Shown: one piece after another, positions 1-8,106 of the stretch
Layout of the letters: every line of letters begins with the position of its first letter
How positions within the stretch are numbered: position 1 is the first letter of the stretch
Origin: Metallumcola ferriviriculae
Lineage (GTDB): Bacteria > Bacillota > JADQBR01
Assembly (NCBI RefSeq): GCF_035573695.1
Contig: NZ_CP121694.1
Span: 1,650,501-1,714,500, forward strand
DNA length: 64,000 nt
Reading direction: 5' to 3'
The notes under the pieces: model-generated
What the model saw: only the letters and a program-made list of their open reading frames with translations
Database searches by the model: none
What the model was told of the DNA's origin: nothing
Program-made: the position numbers and the translations under genes

Positions 1-1
1 G

Positions 2-517
2 TTCTGCGTGCTCAGTATACTGCATGGCGTCCTGCCAGGTGTCTTCGCCGTCATATTCGATTTGGTCCGCGTCGCCCAGTACGTCGCCGGGTTCGCCGCC
101 GTATGGCATGGAAATTACCTTTTCCTCGACCGGGCGCACATCGGGGTTACCATGCCCCTCGGAATCCCGTCTACATTCAATACAAAGGTCAGTTTCTGGC
201 TCTACATCCAGACGTTCTTTAGCAATTGGTTGATGACATTTAGCACAGTTACCGTAGGTACCTTCATCAATGTTTTTCAACGCGTTGTCAATTTTGGAAA
301 GCCAAATACGGGATGTTTCCCTTAGGGCAAAATCTTTGCTTCTTTCAAAAGTTTCCGTCCCACTATCAGCAGGGTGGTTGTCATATGAAGAGAGTTCACT
401 GGTGGAATCCTTGAAAGAATTAGATAATCCGCCTTCGTTGATATTGCGTATTTCTTGTTTGGCCTGCTTTTTGGCAGCTAACAGCTTCTTTCTGTAATGG
501 TCTAGATTTTCAAGCAT
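2..517 (-). CDS. yteA: YteA-family DksA/TraR-type zinc-finger protein (3' end outside window)
   Basis: Reading from an ATG at 517 down to base 2 gives 172 residues with no stop, so the gene continues beyond the window edge. The N-terminal half is a charged helical region containing the phrase ELSSYDNHPAD and then FERSKDFALRE, both typical of the YteA sporulation-associated branch of the DksA/TraR family. A C4 zinc finger follows: CAKC, then about 17 residues later CIEC. The C-terminal part is acidic. A ribosome site (GGGAGGA) sits just upstream on the minus strand. In the family, DksA-like proteins act on RNA polymerase; the YteA branch is poorly characterised and found in endospore formers. 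Plus-strand reading frames here are shadows. Confidence 0.85.
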   Translation of the reverse strand, partial: MLENLDHYRKKLLAAKKQAKQEIRNINEGGLSNSFKDSTSELSSYDNHPADSGTETFERSKDFALRETSRIWLSKIDNALKNIDEGTYGNCAKCHQPIAKERLDVEPETDLCIECRRDSEGHGNPDVRPVEEKVISMPYGGEPGDVLGDADQIEYDGEDTWQDAMQYTEHAE

Positions 518-761
518 ATTTTTTCCTCCCTTAAGTTACAAACCATTTTCTATTATGTTTCCTCAAATTAAGAAGAGGTACGCTGGGAAATATATCCACT
601 TTTAACGGCATTTATAGCTTAATCCCTATCGGTATATTTTTTTATTGTCCTTTTTATGGTCAAGTAAAAAATATGAGTCATAACAGAGGAAAAACTTGCT
701 TAGAAATTATGGCAGCGGATTAAAGCATAAGTTAATAAGGCATGGAAACAAACTATAAGTA

Positions 762-791
762 TTGACAAAAACTACTTGGTTATTGTAATGT
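762..791 (+). promoter_or_regulatory. Probable housekeeping promoter of the metal ATPase gene
   Basis: TTGACA at 762-767 and TAATGT at 786-791 are 18 bases apart. This is a good sigma-A match directly before the P-type ATPase gene. The rest of the roughly 320-base gap (518-840) shows no further gene; it is AT-rich. Confidence 0.6.
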
Positions 792-817
792 TTTATATGA
801 ACAACTATTCAAATATT
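792..817 (+). promoter_or_regulatory. SmtB/CadC-type (ArsR family) 12-2-12 operator
   Basis: Immediately after the -10 box lies an imperfect palindrome with the core ATGAACA, two central bases, then TATTCA, flanked by A/T. The arrangement and bases closely match the 12-2-12 operator bound by zinc/cadmium-sensing SmtB and CadC repressors. It overlaps the expected transcription start, so repression by blocking RNA polymerase is likely. No ArsR-family gene lies nearby, so the repressor would act from elsewhere. Confidence 0.6.
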
Positions 818-840
818 CAAGGTATTGGAGCGTGACATCT

Positions 841-2958
841 ATGTCAGAGACAAAAGCATTACAGAGTAGTTTGGTTAAATATACTTTGGCGGGTTTGGAC
901 TGTGCCAGCTGTGCACAAAAAATAGAGGATTCGCTGCGAAATAAGGGGATGAAAGATGCTGCAGTTAACTTTGCTGCAGGCACTATATTACTTGATCCCA
1001 AGAAGTTAAATGAAGCTCAAAATATAATAGATGGTATTGAACCCGGTGTGATATTGACAGAAGATGGAGCTAATCAAGATACTGCAGGTAAAGACGAAAG
1101 CATTAAGAAGCCAGTGCTTATTATGGCTATTTCTTTATTTCTGTTAACTGTGGGCTTGATATTTAATGAACGTCTTTACAATACGCCATATCACGTTGGG
1201 GAATACATTGTCTTACTTAGCGCATATTTTTTAGTAGGTTGGAATGTGGTATCTACAGCAGTTCGAAACGTTTTTAGGGGCAACCTCTTTGACGAAAATT
1301 TCCTGATGACTGTTGCCACGGTGGGCGCAATCGCCATTCACCAATTGCCTGAAGCAGTTGGGGTAATGCTGTTTTACTACGTGGGGGAATTCTTTCAGGA
1401 TGTTGCTGTTAATCGATCCAGACGTTCAATAAAAGCATTGATGGACATTCGGCCTGAATATGCTAACCTTAAAACAAATGGTGACCTGGAAAAGGTATCA
1501 CCGGATACAGTTAATGTTGGCGATATTATTGTCATTAAACCCGGCGAGAAAGTACCATTAGATGGTACGGTGGAAGAGGGAACATCATTTCTTGACACTT
1601 CTGCATTAACCGGTGAGTCAGTACCCCGAAAAGCTGAATTGGGAGAAGGGGTTTTGGCTGGGATGATAAACACCGGTAGTTTATTGACCGTTAGGGTTAC
1701 TAAGGTTTTTGAAGATTCTTCCGTTGCGAAAATTTTGGATCTGATGGAAAATGCCGGTAGTAGAAAAGCACCCACAGAAAAATTTATCACTAAGTTTTCT
1801 CAATATTATACACCCGTTGTGGTTTTTGGTGCCTTAGCGTTGGCAGTTATTCCACCATTAGTGATAACTGGAGCAACTTTTTCGGAATGGTTGTATAGAG
1901 CATTGATTCTCCTGGTAATTTCCTGCCCTTGTGCACTAGTAGTGTCCATCCCATTAGGATACTTTGGCGGTATTGGCGGCTCTTCTAAGAAAGGCATATT
2001 AATCAAGGGAGCAAACTTCTTAGAGGCCATGACAAAGCTTGATACTGTAGTTTTTGATAAGACAGGGACGTTAACCAAAGGTGTTTTTCAGGTTGCGGAA
2101 ATTAAGACATATGACGGGTGTGCCGATGATGAATTATTAAGATATGCTGCTATTGCTGAAGTAAACTCAAATCACCCAATAGCTAAGTCAATAATCGAGG
2201 TATATCAAGGAGACATTGATAGGGAAAGAATTAGAGATTACCAGGAGATATCCGGCCATGGCATTAAAGCAAGCTATGAAGGCAAAGAAATTATTGCTGG
2301 GAACGATCGGCTGCTTCATCGCGAGAACATAAAGCATAAAGACTGCTGCGATGTCGAAGGAACTGTCGTCTATGTGGCCGTAGCCGGAAAATTTTTAGGG
2401 TATATCACCATCGCGGATGAAATTAAGGAAGATGCTGTGGAGGCGGTGGCAAACCTTAAAAAACTAGGTGTCAGGAAGACTGTAATGTTGACTGGGGATG
2501 ACCAATCCGTTGCTGAGAAGGTGGCATCAAGAATAGGCATAGACGCGGTATATGCAAATCTTCTGCCTGAGGATAAGGTTTCGAAGCTAGAGGAGTTAAT
2601 GGAAGGTATCAATCACAAGGCCAAATTAGCATTCGTTGGTGATGGTATTAATGATGCACCTGTGATTACCCGTGCAGACATTGGTGTGGCTATGGGCGGG
2701 TTAGGGTCCGATGCGGCGATTGAGGCTGCAGACGTTGTGATTATGGATGATGCACCGTCCAAAATGGCTGCTGTTGTAAGTGTTGCAAGGAATACTAAGA
2801 AGATAATTACGCAAAATATTGTATTGGCATTAGGAATAAAAGGTGTGTTTGTTGTATTAGGGTCATTTGGTATGGCCACTATGTGGGAAGCGGTTTTTGC
2901 CGATGTGGGTGTCGCGCTTCTGGCGGTACTCAACGCCACCCGGGCTTTAAAGGGGTAG
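841..2958 (+). CDS. cadA: Cd2+/Zn2+-type heavy-metal exporting P-type ATPase
   Basis: This 705-residue membrane pump exports soft divalent metals at the cost of ATP. An N-terminal heavy-metal domain carries GLDCASC; the actuator TGES lies near residue 257; the membrane metal site CPC is at about residues 362-364; the phosphorylated aspartate is in DKTGTLT near 406; the hinge GDGINDAP is present. The last membrane segments contain a conserved Lys (IKGVF) and a D-V-G motif (ADVG), which mark the Zn/Cd/Pb (P1B-2) group rather than copper pumps. An ATG at 841 with GGAG ten bases upstream is preferred over the GTG at 832, which abuts the ribosome site. The gene appears monocistronic and controlled by the SmtB-like operator. 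Confidence 0.9.
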   Translation: MSETKALQSSLVKYTLAGLDCASCAQKIEDSLRNKGMKDAAVNFAAGTILLDPKKLNEAQNIIDGIEPGVILTEDGANQDTAGKDESIKKPVLIMAISLFLLTVGLIFNERLYNTPYHVGEYIVLLSAYFLVGWNVVSTAVRNVFRGNLFDENFLMTVATVGAIAIHQLPEAVGVMLFYYVGEFFQDVAVNRSRRSIKALMDIRPEYANLKTNGDLEKVSPDTVNVGDIIVIKPGEKVPLDGTVEEGTSFLDTSALTGESVPRKAELGEGVLAGMINTGSLLTVRVTKVFEDSSVAKILDLMENAGSRKAPTEKFITKFSQYYTPVVVFGALALAVIPPLVITGATFSEWLYRALILLVISCPCALVVSIPLGYFGGIGGSSKKGILIKGANFLEAMTKLDTVVFDKTGTLTKGVFQVAEIKTYDGCADDELLRYAAIAEVNSNHPIAKSIIEVYQGDIDRERIRDYQEISGHGIKASYEGKEIIAGNDRLLHRENIKHKDCCDVEGTVVYVAVAGKFLGYITIADEIKEDAVEAVANLKKLGVRKTVMLTGDDQSVAEKVASRIGIDAVYANLLPEDKVSKLEELMEGINHKAKLAFVGDGINDAPVITRADIGVAMGGLGSDAAIEAADVVIMDDAPSKMAAVVSVARNTKKIITQNIVLALGIKGVFVVLGSFGMATMWEAVFADVGVALLAVLNATRALKG

Positions 2959-2960
2959 CG

Positions 2961-2984
2961 CCCAATAACTGACACAGTATTGGG
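2961..2984 (+). terminator. Hairpin after the metal ATPase gene
   Basis: CCCAATA and TATTGGG form a 7-bp stem around a 10-base loop just after the stop codon. There is no strong U tract, so termination is uncertain. The arm and loop resemble the CCCAATAAGTGACAC motif repeated near 37 kb. Confidence 0.35.
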
Positions 2985-3010
2985 GTTATGCTATCAGAGA
3001 CTTGCTGGAA

Positions 3011-3039
3011 TTGTCGCCTCTGAATAAGTGTATTATAAT
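3011..3039 (+). promoter_or_regulatory. Promoter of the MoaD-like/selenoglutaredoxin pair
   Basis: TTGTCG at 3011-3016 and TATAAT at 3034-3039 are separated by 17 bases, followed by a ribosome site (GGAGGG) and the ATG at 3073. Confidence 0.6.
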
Positions 3040-3072
3040 AGATAGTAGTAAATTATAGTTGGAGGGTATAAT

Positions 3073-3372
3073 ATGGGAAACGGCACAGTGCAGCCTGTTG
3101 AAGTAAGATGCTTTTCTTTTCTAAAGAAGATTTGTGATGAGAGAAAGTGGGCTTTTCCCCATTATTTTCGACTGGACCGAGAATGTTCTGCAAGGGAACT
3201 TGCAGAAAAGCTGGACCTACCGTTGGATTTGATAGAGGCAGTTTTTATCAACGGCCTGGCAATGCCTATGGATGATGGACAGGTAAAACCCGGTGACCGG
3301 GTAGGTTTTGTACCGCCGGGGACACCAGGCCCGTACCGAGCCTTACTAGGTATGGTGAAAGGAAAAGAATAG
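3073..3372 (+). CDS. MoaD/ThiS-like beta-grasp protein without C-terminal diglycine
   Basis: A 99-residue protein of the MoaD/ThiS ubiquitin-like superfamily. The diagnostic portion is the sequence around residues 53-80: an AVFINGLAM strand, then DGQVKPGDRVGFVPPGTPGPY, the usual 'valued loop' of sulfur-carrier folds. True MoaD and ThiS end in Gly-Gly; this protein runs past that point and ends in GMVKGKE, so classical thiocarboxylate chemistry is doubtful. The tungsten transport and tungsten enzyme genes elsewhere in the window make a molybdenum/tungsten cofactor role possible, but nothing adjacent proves it. It is followed 24 bases later by the glutaredoxin-like selenoprotein gene, probably in one transcript. 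Confidence 0.6.
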   Translation: MGNGTVQPVEVRCFSFLKKICDERKWAFPHYFRLDRECSARELAEKLDLPLDLIEAVFINGLAMPMDDGQVKPGDRVGFVPPGTPGPYRALLGMVKGKE

Positions 3373-3396
3373 GATAATTAAAGGAGAGATTTAACA

Positions 3397-3663
3397 ATGG
3401 GTTTCCTACAAAAGCTTTTTAGTAAAAACAAAGGAATCACCATTTATTCATCGGAAACATGAAGTGATTGCCGGGCGGCAAAGAGTTTCTTTGCTGACAA
3501 GGATATCGAGATAAATTGGAAAGATATTGATAATCAAACCAACAGGGAAGAATTAGTTGAAAAACACGGACGAATGGCGGTACCGACTATTATTGTGGGT
3601 AAAGAAGTCATATTAGGTTTTGAAGCTAATAAAAATAAACTTATAAAAATGTTAAATCTCTAG
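3397..3663 (+). CDS. Glutaredoxin-like selenoprotein with in-frame UGA (Sec) at the redox site
   Basis: Read through TGA at 3460-3462 as selenocysteine, this frame gives an 88-residue thioredoxin-fold protein. It opens with an ATG at 3397 behind AAGGAGAG. The UGA is codon 22 and falls in T-U-S-D-C, exactly where glutaredoxins carry the first cysteine of C-x-x-C. The expected cis-Pro motif follows (AVPTIIV), then a C-terminal VILGFEANKNKL helix region as in NrdH/glutaredoxin-like proteins. A 9-bp hairpin with loop GUU starts 14 bases after the UGA. The frame is otherwise open to the TAG at 3661. A conventional ORF caller would split or miss it. A recent nonsense mutation is the alternative, but the codon's position argues strongly for Sec. 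Confidence 0.82.
3476..3496 (+). promoter_or_regulatory. Bacterial SECIS-like hairpin in the selenoglutaredoxin mRNA
   Basis: Bases 3476-3484 pair with 3488-3496 (C-G, G-U, G-C, C-G, three A-U, G-C, A-U), leaving the tri-loop GUU. The loop G is 23 bases after the UGA. Bacterial SECIS elements are small stem-loops inside the coding region shortly after the UGA with a G at the start of the loop, recognised by SelB; this fits. Confidence 0.7.
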
Positions 3664-3761
3664 ATATTTTTTGGAAAATTTAGCTTAAATTAATTGTCTG
3701 ACTTTGGGGAACCTTATTAATGAGCAAAAAAATTACTTCAATTTTAAGGAGGCAGGCAAAA

Positions 3762-3929
3762 ATGGCTAAAAAACAAAATAAAGACCCCAAAGCCAAACAA
3801 GTGAAGCAGCAGAGTCAGAAATATATGCAGGAAGTAGGCCAAGTGGGGAAACAACAAACAGCAAAAAAAGCTGAACAGAAAATAGCTCAAAGGGAACAGC
3901 AGCAAGCGCCAAATGAATATAATAAGTAG
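3762..3929 (+). CDS. Small Lys/Gln-rich basic protein, possibly gamma-type SASP-like
   Basis: A 55-residue, highly charged protein rich in Lys and Gln with no hydrophobic segment. AAGGAGG at about 3747-3753 fixes the ATG at 3762; a longer frame from 3720 would read through this ribosome site. Composition and phrases such as KAKQVKQQSQ recall the Gln-rich repeats of gamma-type small acid-soluble spore proteins, which store amino acids in spores, but identity cannot be shown by eye. It is followed by a hairpin terminator and so looks like a single-gene unit. Confidence 0.55.
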   Translation: MAKKQNKDPKAKQVKQQSQKYMQEVGQVGKQQTAKKAEQKIAQREQQQAPNEYNK

Positions 3930-3971
3930 AAACTTTTTTCGCAGAGAATCGAAATAGCAGTTTATTAAGGG

Positions 3972-4006
3972 GGGTTGATTCCGATTGGGGATCAACCCAA
4001 TTTCTT
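3972..4006 (+). terminator. Intrinsic terminator
   Basis: GGGTTGAT at 3972-3979 pairs with ATCAACCC at 3991-3998, followed by a T-rich stretch. It ends the small Lys/Gln-rich gene ahead of typA. Confidence 0.65.
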
Positions 4007-4136
4007 TATATCATTCGAAAAGCATACGTTCTTGGGTGGCATAAATCGCGATTTTATTGATTATTTACCGCTACTGGAGTAAAATAGAGAATGTTGTCTG
4101 TATACTGGTTATTTTTTATAGAGAGGAAGTAGAATT

Positions 4137-5951
4137 TTGAAACGAGAAGGTATTATCAACATAGCTGTTATTGCCCACGTGGATGCAGGAAAATCTACAC
4201 TGGTAGATGCTTTCCTTAATCAGAGTGGGGTTTTTCGGGAAAATGAGGCGGTAGTAGATTGTGTAATGGATAATAATGACCTGGAAAGGGAGCGGGGCAT
4301 TACAATTTACTCCAAGACGTGTTCGATACAGTACAAAGGAAACAAGATTAATATTGTCGATACTCCTGGGCACGCCGATTTCTCTTCAGAAGTAGAGCGA
4401 GTGATAAAAACCGTTGATACGGTGGTATTGCTGGTGGATTCTGCAGAAGGTCCCATGCCGCAAACTCGGTTTGTGCTTCAGAAATCCTTAGAACTGGGCC
4501 TGCGCCCAATATTATTTATTAATAAGATAGATAAGAAAGACCAAAGAGCCGATGAAGTGGTGGATGAGGTGTTTAACCTGTTCATAGAGTTAAATGCGTC
4601 TGAAGAACAGTTAGATTTTCCAATAATTTACGGTGTAGCTAAAGAAGGTGTAGCCAAAAAAGAGATGGAAGATCAGAGCAGTGATTTATCGCCGCTATTC
4701 GAAACTCTACTGGATCATGTTAGTACTTATCCTAATTTAGATGAAGAGCCGCTGCAGTTGCAAATTTCGGCGCTGGCATATGATGATTACATTGGTAGAC
4801 TGGGTATTGGCAGGGTATATAAGGGTACTGTTAAAGAAGGTCAGAATGTATCAATATATAAACGAGATAACAGCATCGTCAGGGCTAAAATTGCGAAGGT
4901 ATTGGTCTATGAAGGGTTAAATCAGGTACCAAAAAGTGAAGCTGTCAGCGGGGATATTGCTGTAATTGCAGGTATACCGCATATTTCTATCGGCGAAACG
5001 GTAGGCAATGAAGATCAAGTCCAGCCAATGGAAATGATAAAAATTGAAGAGCCCACTTTGTCTATGAACTTTCTGGTAAATGATTCGCCATTTGCCGGTA
5101 AAAGCGGGAAGTTTGTCACTACCAGGCACTTAAAGGGTAGGCTGGAAAAAGAATTAGAGGTAAATGTGGGATTGAGGGTGGAACCCCTGAATACCACTGA
5201 AGGCTACAAAGTCTCTGGCCGGGGTGAACTGCACTTATCTATTCTTTTGGAAAATATGCGTCGGGAAGGATACGAGATTTCAGTATCCAAACCGGAGGTA
5301 CTCATGCATCAGGAAAACGGCAAGTTAATGGAACCGATGGAGAAGGTTATTATCACCATGCCCAGTATTTACCAAGGCATAGTGATATCAAAATTAAATT
5401 TGCGAAAGGGCCTTATGACCGCCATGAATGTGGAAAACGATTACATTAAGCTCGAATACATGGTTCCAACCAGAGGATTGTTGGGATTTAGAAGTGAGTT
5501 CATCAATGATACTCGGGGGGAAGGCACGATGGTACGCTCTTTTGACAGCTATGAGGAATATAAGGGTGAAATTCCTCAGAGATTAAATGGAGTATTAATC
5601 TCTCAAACCGCCGGCACCTCGATGGCATACGCCCTGGATGCTTTAAGTGACCGGGCAGTAATGTTTATTAGCCCTGGGCTTGAAATCTACGTGGGCATGA
5701 TTATCGGTATGAACAGCAGGCAAGAAGACTTAACAGTAAACCCATGTAAAAGCAAAAAAATGACTAATGTAAGAGCTTCCGGTTCCGATGATGCAGTGAG
5801 GCTTTCACCACCACGGCAGTTTAATCTTGAACAGGCTTTAGAATTTATCGCAGATGATGAATTGGTAGAAGTGGTGCCCGATGCCATCAGGCTGCGGAAA
5901 AAATTGCTCAAAGAAGCTGATCGGGCTCGTTACAATAAGAATAAAAAATAA
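4137..5951 (+). CDS. typA: GTPase TypA/BipA, ribosome-associated translation factor
   Basis: A 604-residue translational GTPase of the TypA/BipA family, near full length for the family. The G motifs are visible in order: [10 protein letters not shown] (about residues 12-21), the switch region [12 protein letters not shown], and NKID. Elongation-factor-like domains follow, with the family-typical [10 protein letters not shown] and [13 protein letters not shown] stretches. TypA binds ribosomes and affects 50S assembly and stress adaptation. The start is a TTG at 4137 with GAGAGGAAG upstream. It stands alone, after a terminator and before the symporter leader. Confidence 0.97.
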   Translation: MKREGIINIAVIAHVDAGKSTLVDAFLNQSGVFRENEAVVDCVMDNNDLERERGITIYSKTCSIQYKGNKINIVDTPGHADFSSEVERVIKTVDTVVLLVDSAEGPMPQTRFVLQKSLELGLRPILFINKIDKKDQRADEVVDEVFNLFIELNASEEQLDFPIIYGVAKEGVAKKEMEDQSSDLSPLFETLLDHVSTYPNLDEEPLQLQISALAYDDYIGRLGIGRVYKGTVKEGQNVSIYKRDNSIVRAKIAKVLVYEGLNQVPKSEAVSGDIAVIAGIPHISIGETVGNEDQVQPMEMIKIEEPTLSMNFLVNDSPFAGKSGKFVTTRHLKGRLEKELEVNVGLRVEPLNTTEGYKVSGRGELHLSILLENMRREGYEISVSKPEVLMHQENGKLMEPMEKVIITMPSIYQGIVISKLNLRKGLMTAMNVENDYIKLEYMVPTRGLLGFRSEFINDTRGEGTMVRSFDSYEEYKGEIPQRLNGVLISQTAGTSMAYALDALSDRAVMFISPGLEIYVGMIIGMNSRQEDLTVNPCKSKKMTNVRASGSDDAVRLSPPRQFNLEQALEFIADDELVEVVPDAIRLRKKLLKEADRARYNKNKK

Positions 5952-5977
5952 ATTTTTAAATATTTTGACAATTTTCC

Positions 5978-6005
5978 TTGCATTAACTTCATTGCATGGT
6001 ATACT
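5978..6005 (+). promoter_or_regulatory. Extended -10 promoter of the symporter unit
   Basis: TTGCAT at 5978-5983 and TATACT at 6000-6005 are 16 bases apart, with an upstream TGG forming an extended -10 element (TGGTATACT). Transcription would begin near 6012, giving a leader of about 180 bases before the first ATG at 6191. Confidence 0.6.
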
Positions 6006-6100
6006 AATTCGTAAGTCAGGTAGTTACGGTAGAATGGGCTATGGTCTAATTAATTTATCGGTAGCATGGTAGAACGGAAGGGGGTATAGTGTCTAATTTT

Positions 6101-6126
6101 AGCACTCTTTCGCGGGGTGCTTTTTT
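6101..6126 (+). terminator. Hairpin plus U6 inside the symporter leader (attenuator candidate)
   Basis: AGCACT at 6101-6106 pairs with GGTGCT at 6116-6121, directly followed by a run of T to 6126. It lies between the promoter and the accessory peptide gene, so it would stop transcription before the coding region unless an alternative fold forms. No known riboswitch class is recognised. Confidence 0.45.
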
Positions 6127-6190
6127 ATATTCAAAAAAAGAAGTGATATACCTGGCTGAATTCAATAGCTTTATTCAAGGGGGTAACGAT

Positions 6191-6298
6191 ATGCTTGGCT
6201 TTTCAGATGTTCAGATTATCTCGGCGTATGTATTTTCGGTTTTTGCAGTTATTCTATGTGTGGTCTACGGCGTTATAAACTGGAACAAGGACACCTAG
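6191..6298 (+). CDS. Symporter small accessory protein (35 aa)
   Basis: A 35-residue single-span membrane peptide beginning MLGFSDVQ and ending INWNKDT. Short peptides of this type, with an IYGxINW-like end and one hydrophobic helix, are regularly encoded directly before sodium:solute symporters and are catalogued as symporter small accessory proteins. An ATG at 6191 is chosen because GGGGG lies just upstream; the longer frame from 6089 would run through the hairpin. Only 11 bases separate it from the symporter gene, so they are almost certainly co-translated. Confidence 0.8.
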   Translation: MLGFSDVQIISAYVFSVFAVILCVVYGVINWNKDT

Positions 6299-6309
6299 GA
6301 GGGATGTAA

Positions 6310-7941
6310 ATGAATTTAGCACTTTTATGGATTTTGGTGGTTATCTATCTCGGTATTACAGGAATTTTGGGTTATATGGGTTACAGTCGTACCAAAGAAG
6401 ATAAAGATTATTTGATTGCCGGAGGCGACGTTAACCCTTTTGTCTTAGCTATGTCTTATGGTGCGACATTTATTAGCACTTCAGCAATAGTTGGTTTTGG
6501 CGGTGTGGCGGGATTATTTGGGATGAGTCTGTTATGGCTAACCTTTTTTAATATTTTTGTGGGTATTTTTATTGCCTTCGTTTTCTTTGGTAAACGAACT
6601 TTGCTTATGGGGCGGGCTTTAGGATCCTATACGCTGGCAGAATTTTTAGGGCAGCGTTACCAATCCCGCTTCATTCGAGGTTTTGTGGCCAGCCAAGTTT
6701 TTATAATATTGCCCGTTTATGCTGCGGCTGTGTTGATTGGCGGAGCCCGTTTTATGGAAGGTGTCTTGAGTGTTGATTATGCTGTTGCTGTAATGGTGCT
6801 TTCGGGAATCGTCGCGGCCTATGTAATGTGGGGCGGCCTGCGCGGTGTGGTCTATACAGATGCTTTTCAGGCAGTGCTGATGTTTATTTTTATGCTGATT
6901 ATGCTGATAACTACATATGTCAAACTGGGGGGCATTGTTCCTGCGCATCAGGCGTTAACTAATTTAGCGTCAATGGTTCCTGATTCGCTTAAGGCCGGCG
7001 GGCATCAGGGGTGGACTGCTATGCCCAAATTTGGCTCCCCCCTTTGGTGGACCCAGGTCTCCACAATTATCTTGGGAGTAGGTATTGGTGTCTTAGCTCA
7101 ACCACAGTTGGTGGTCCGTTACCTGACAGTTAGAAGTCCTAAGCAGATGAATAGGGCTGTACTCATGGGCGGTATTTTCATTTTCATGATGACCGGAGTG
7201 GCATTTATTGTGGGACCGTTGAGTAATGTCTGGTTTGTTCAGGAGACAGGCAAGATAGCGATTGCCAGTGTAGCAAACGGCAATGTTGATTTGATTATTC
7301 CCGCGTTTTTAAAATCCATTATGCCTCAATGGTTCAGCTATTTATTCCTGCTGGCCATGCTTGCTGCGGCGATGTCAACTTTGAGCAGTCAGTTCCATGT
7401 TCAAGGCGTTTCACTCACCCACGATATTTTTGGAGCATTTTACGGGCCGGGGAGGAAGCTAAAAAATTCTCTTTTGATTAATCGTCTAGGAATACTGGTG
7501 GCACTGGTTGCAGTTGTTTGGCTGAGCTTTGTACTGCCGCCGGGGATTATTGCCATTGCTACTGCCTTCTTTTTTGGTACCTGCGCGGTCACATTCTTAC
7601 CGATATATGTCGGAGCGTTATACTGGAAGGGTGCCACTCGCAGCGGGGCCGTGGCTAGTATGGTTTCAGGTGCCGTTGTTGTTACATTTTTATTACTTTT
7701 TGTCCATGCCAAAGAAGCTGCGGCTGTTGGCCTGGTACAGGCGCTGCTGGGGAGACCTGCATTGTTAGGGTTCCCATGGACTGTGGTAGATCCGTTAATC
7801 ATTGGCCTGCCTATTTCAACGGCAGTATTTATCGGGGTTAGTTTAGTGACACAGCCCATAAAAGAAGAGCATGTTGAACGCTGTTTTCATGACTTGGAAG
7901 ATGGAAAATCATCGCTTCCTGGAGAAACCATTAATGCGTAA
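6310..7941 (+). CDS. Sodium:solute symporter family (SSS) permease
   Basis: A 543-residue polytopic membrane protein with about 13 hydrophobic segments. The N-terminal region contains the SSS-type passage YLIAGGDVNPFVLAMSYGAT and STSAIVGFGG; further on VRYLTVRSPKQMNRA matches the SSS core. Such carriers use a sodium or proton gradient to import small organic acids, amino acids or vitamins; substrate cannot be assigned here. GGAGGGATG precedes the ATG at 6310. It pairs with the accessory peptide and ends at a strong terminator. Confidence 0.88.
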   Translation: MNLALLWILVVIYLGITGILGYMGYSRTKEDKDYLIAGGDVNPFVLAMSYGATFISTSAIVGFGGVAGLFGMSLLWLTFFNIFVGIFIAFVFFGKRTLLMGRALGSYTLAEFLGQRYQSRFIRGFVASQVFIILPVYAAAVLIGGARFMEGVLSVDYAVAVMVLSGIVAAYVMWGGLRGVVYTDAFQAVLMFIFMLIMLITTYVKLGGIVPAHQALTNLASMVPDSLKAGGHQGWTAMPKFGSPLWWTQVSTIILGVGIGVLAQPQLVVRYLTVRSPKQMNRAVLMGGIFIFMMTGVAFIVGPLSNVWFVQETGKIAIASVANGNVDLIIPAFLKSIMPQWFSYLFLLAMLAAAMSTLSSQFHVQGVSLTHDIFGAFYGPGRKLKNSLLINRLGILVALVAVVWLSFVLPPGIIAIATAFFFGTCAVTFLPIYVGALYWKGATRSGAVASMVSGAVVVTFLLLFVHAKEAAAVGLVQALLGRPALLGFPWTVVDPLIIGLPISTAVFIGVSLVTQPIKEEHVERCFHDLEDGKSSLPGETINA

Positions 7942-7974
7942 GCTAGTGTAATAGTAATAATGCTAAAATAGCGG

Positions 7975-8010
7975 AAGGTTGCAATAAAACTTGCAACCTT
8001 TCTTTTTTTT
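7975..8010 (+). terminator. Strong intrinsic terminator after the symporter
   Basis: AAGGTTGCAA at 7975-7984 pairs perfectly with TTGCAACCTT at 7991-8000 around a 6-base loop, followed by a T tract. Confidence 0.85.
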
Positions 8011-8106
8011 ATTCGCAGTCTAGTTTCCTTTCAAAAAAATCCTTTGCAGGAATGTTATGGTATTAAGTCGAATATTGTCTCGAAAAGTAAATTGGAGTGA
8101 GTTAAG

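Noticed and set aside
8-497. Plus-strand frames at 8-325, 24-233 and 270-497
   Set aside because: They are shadows of the minus-strand yteA-like gene, which has family motifs, a zinc finger and a ribosome site.
1395-1790. 131-codon minus-strand frame in the metal ATPase gene
   Set aside because: Shadow of the ATPase frame.
3460-3462. The in-frame TGA as proof of a pseudogene
   Set aside because: It sits precisely at the redox position of a glutaredoxin fold, the rest of the frame is intact and a SECIS-like hairpin follows, so selenocysteine is the better reading.
5881-6072. 63-codon plus-strand frame across the end of typA
   Set aside because: Overlaps the promoter of the symporter unit and has no ribosome site.
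7440-7859. 139-codon minus-strand frame in the symporter gene
   Set aside because: Shadow of a membrane protein gene with clear family features.
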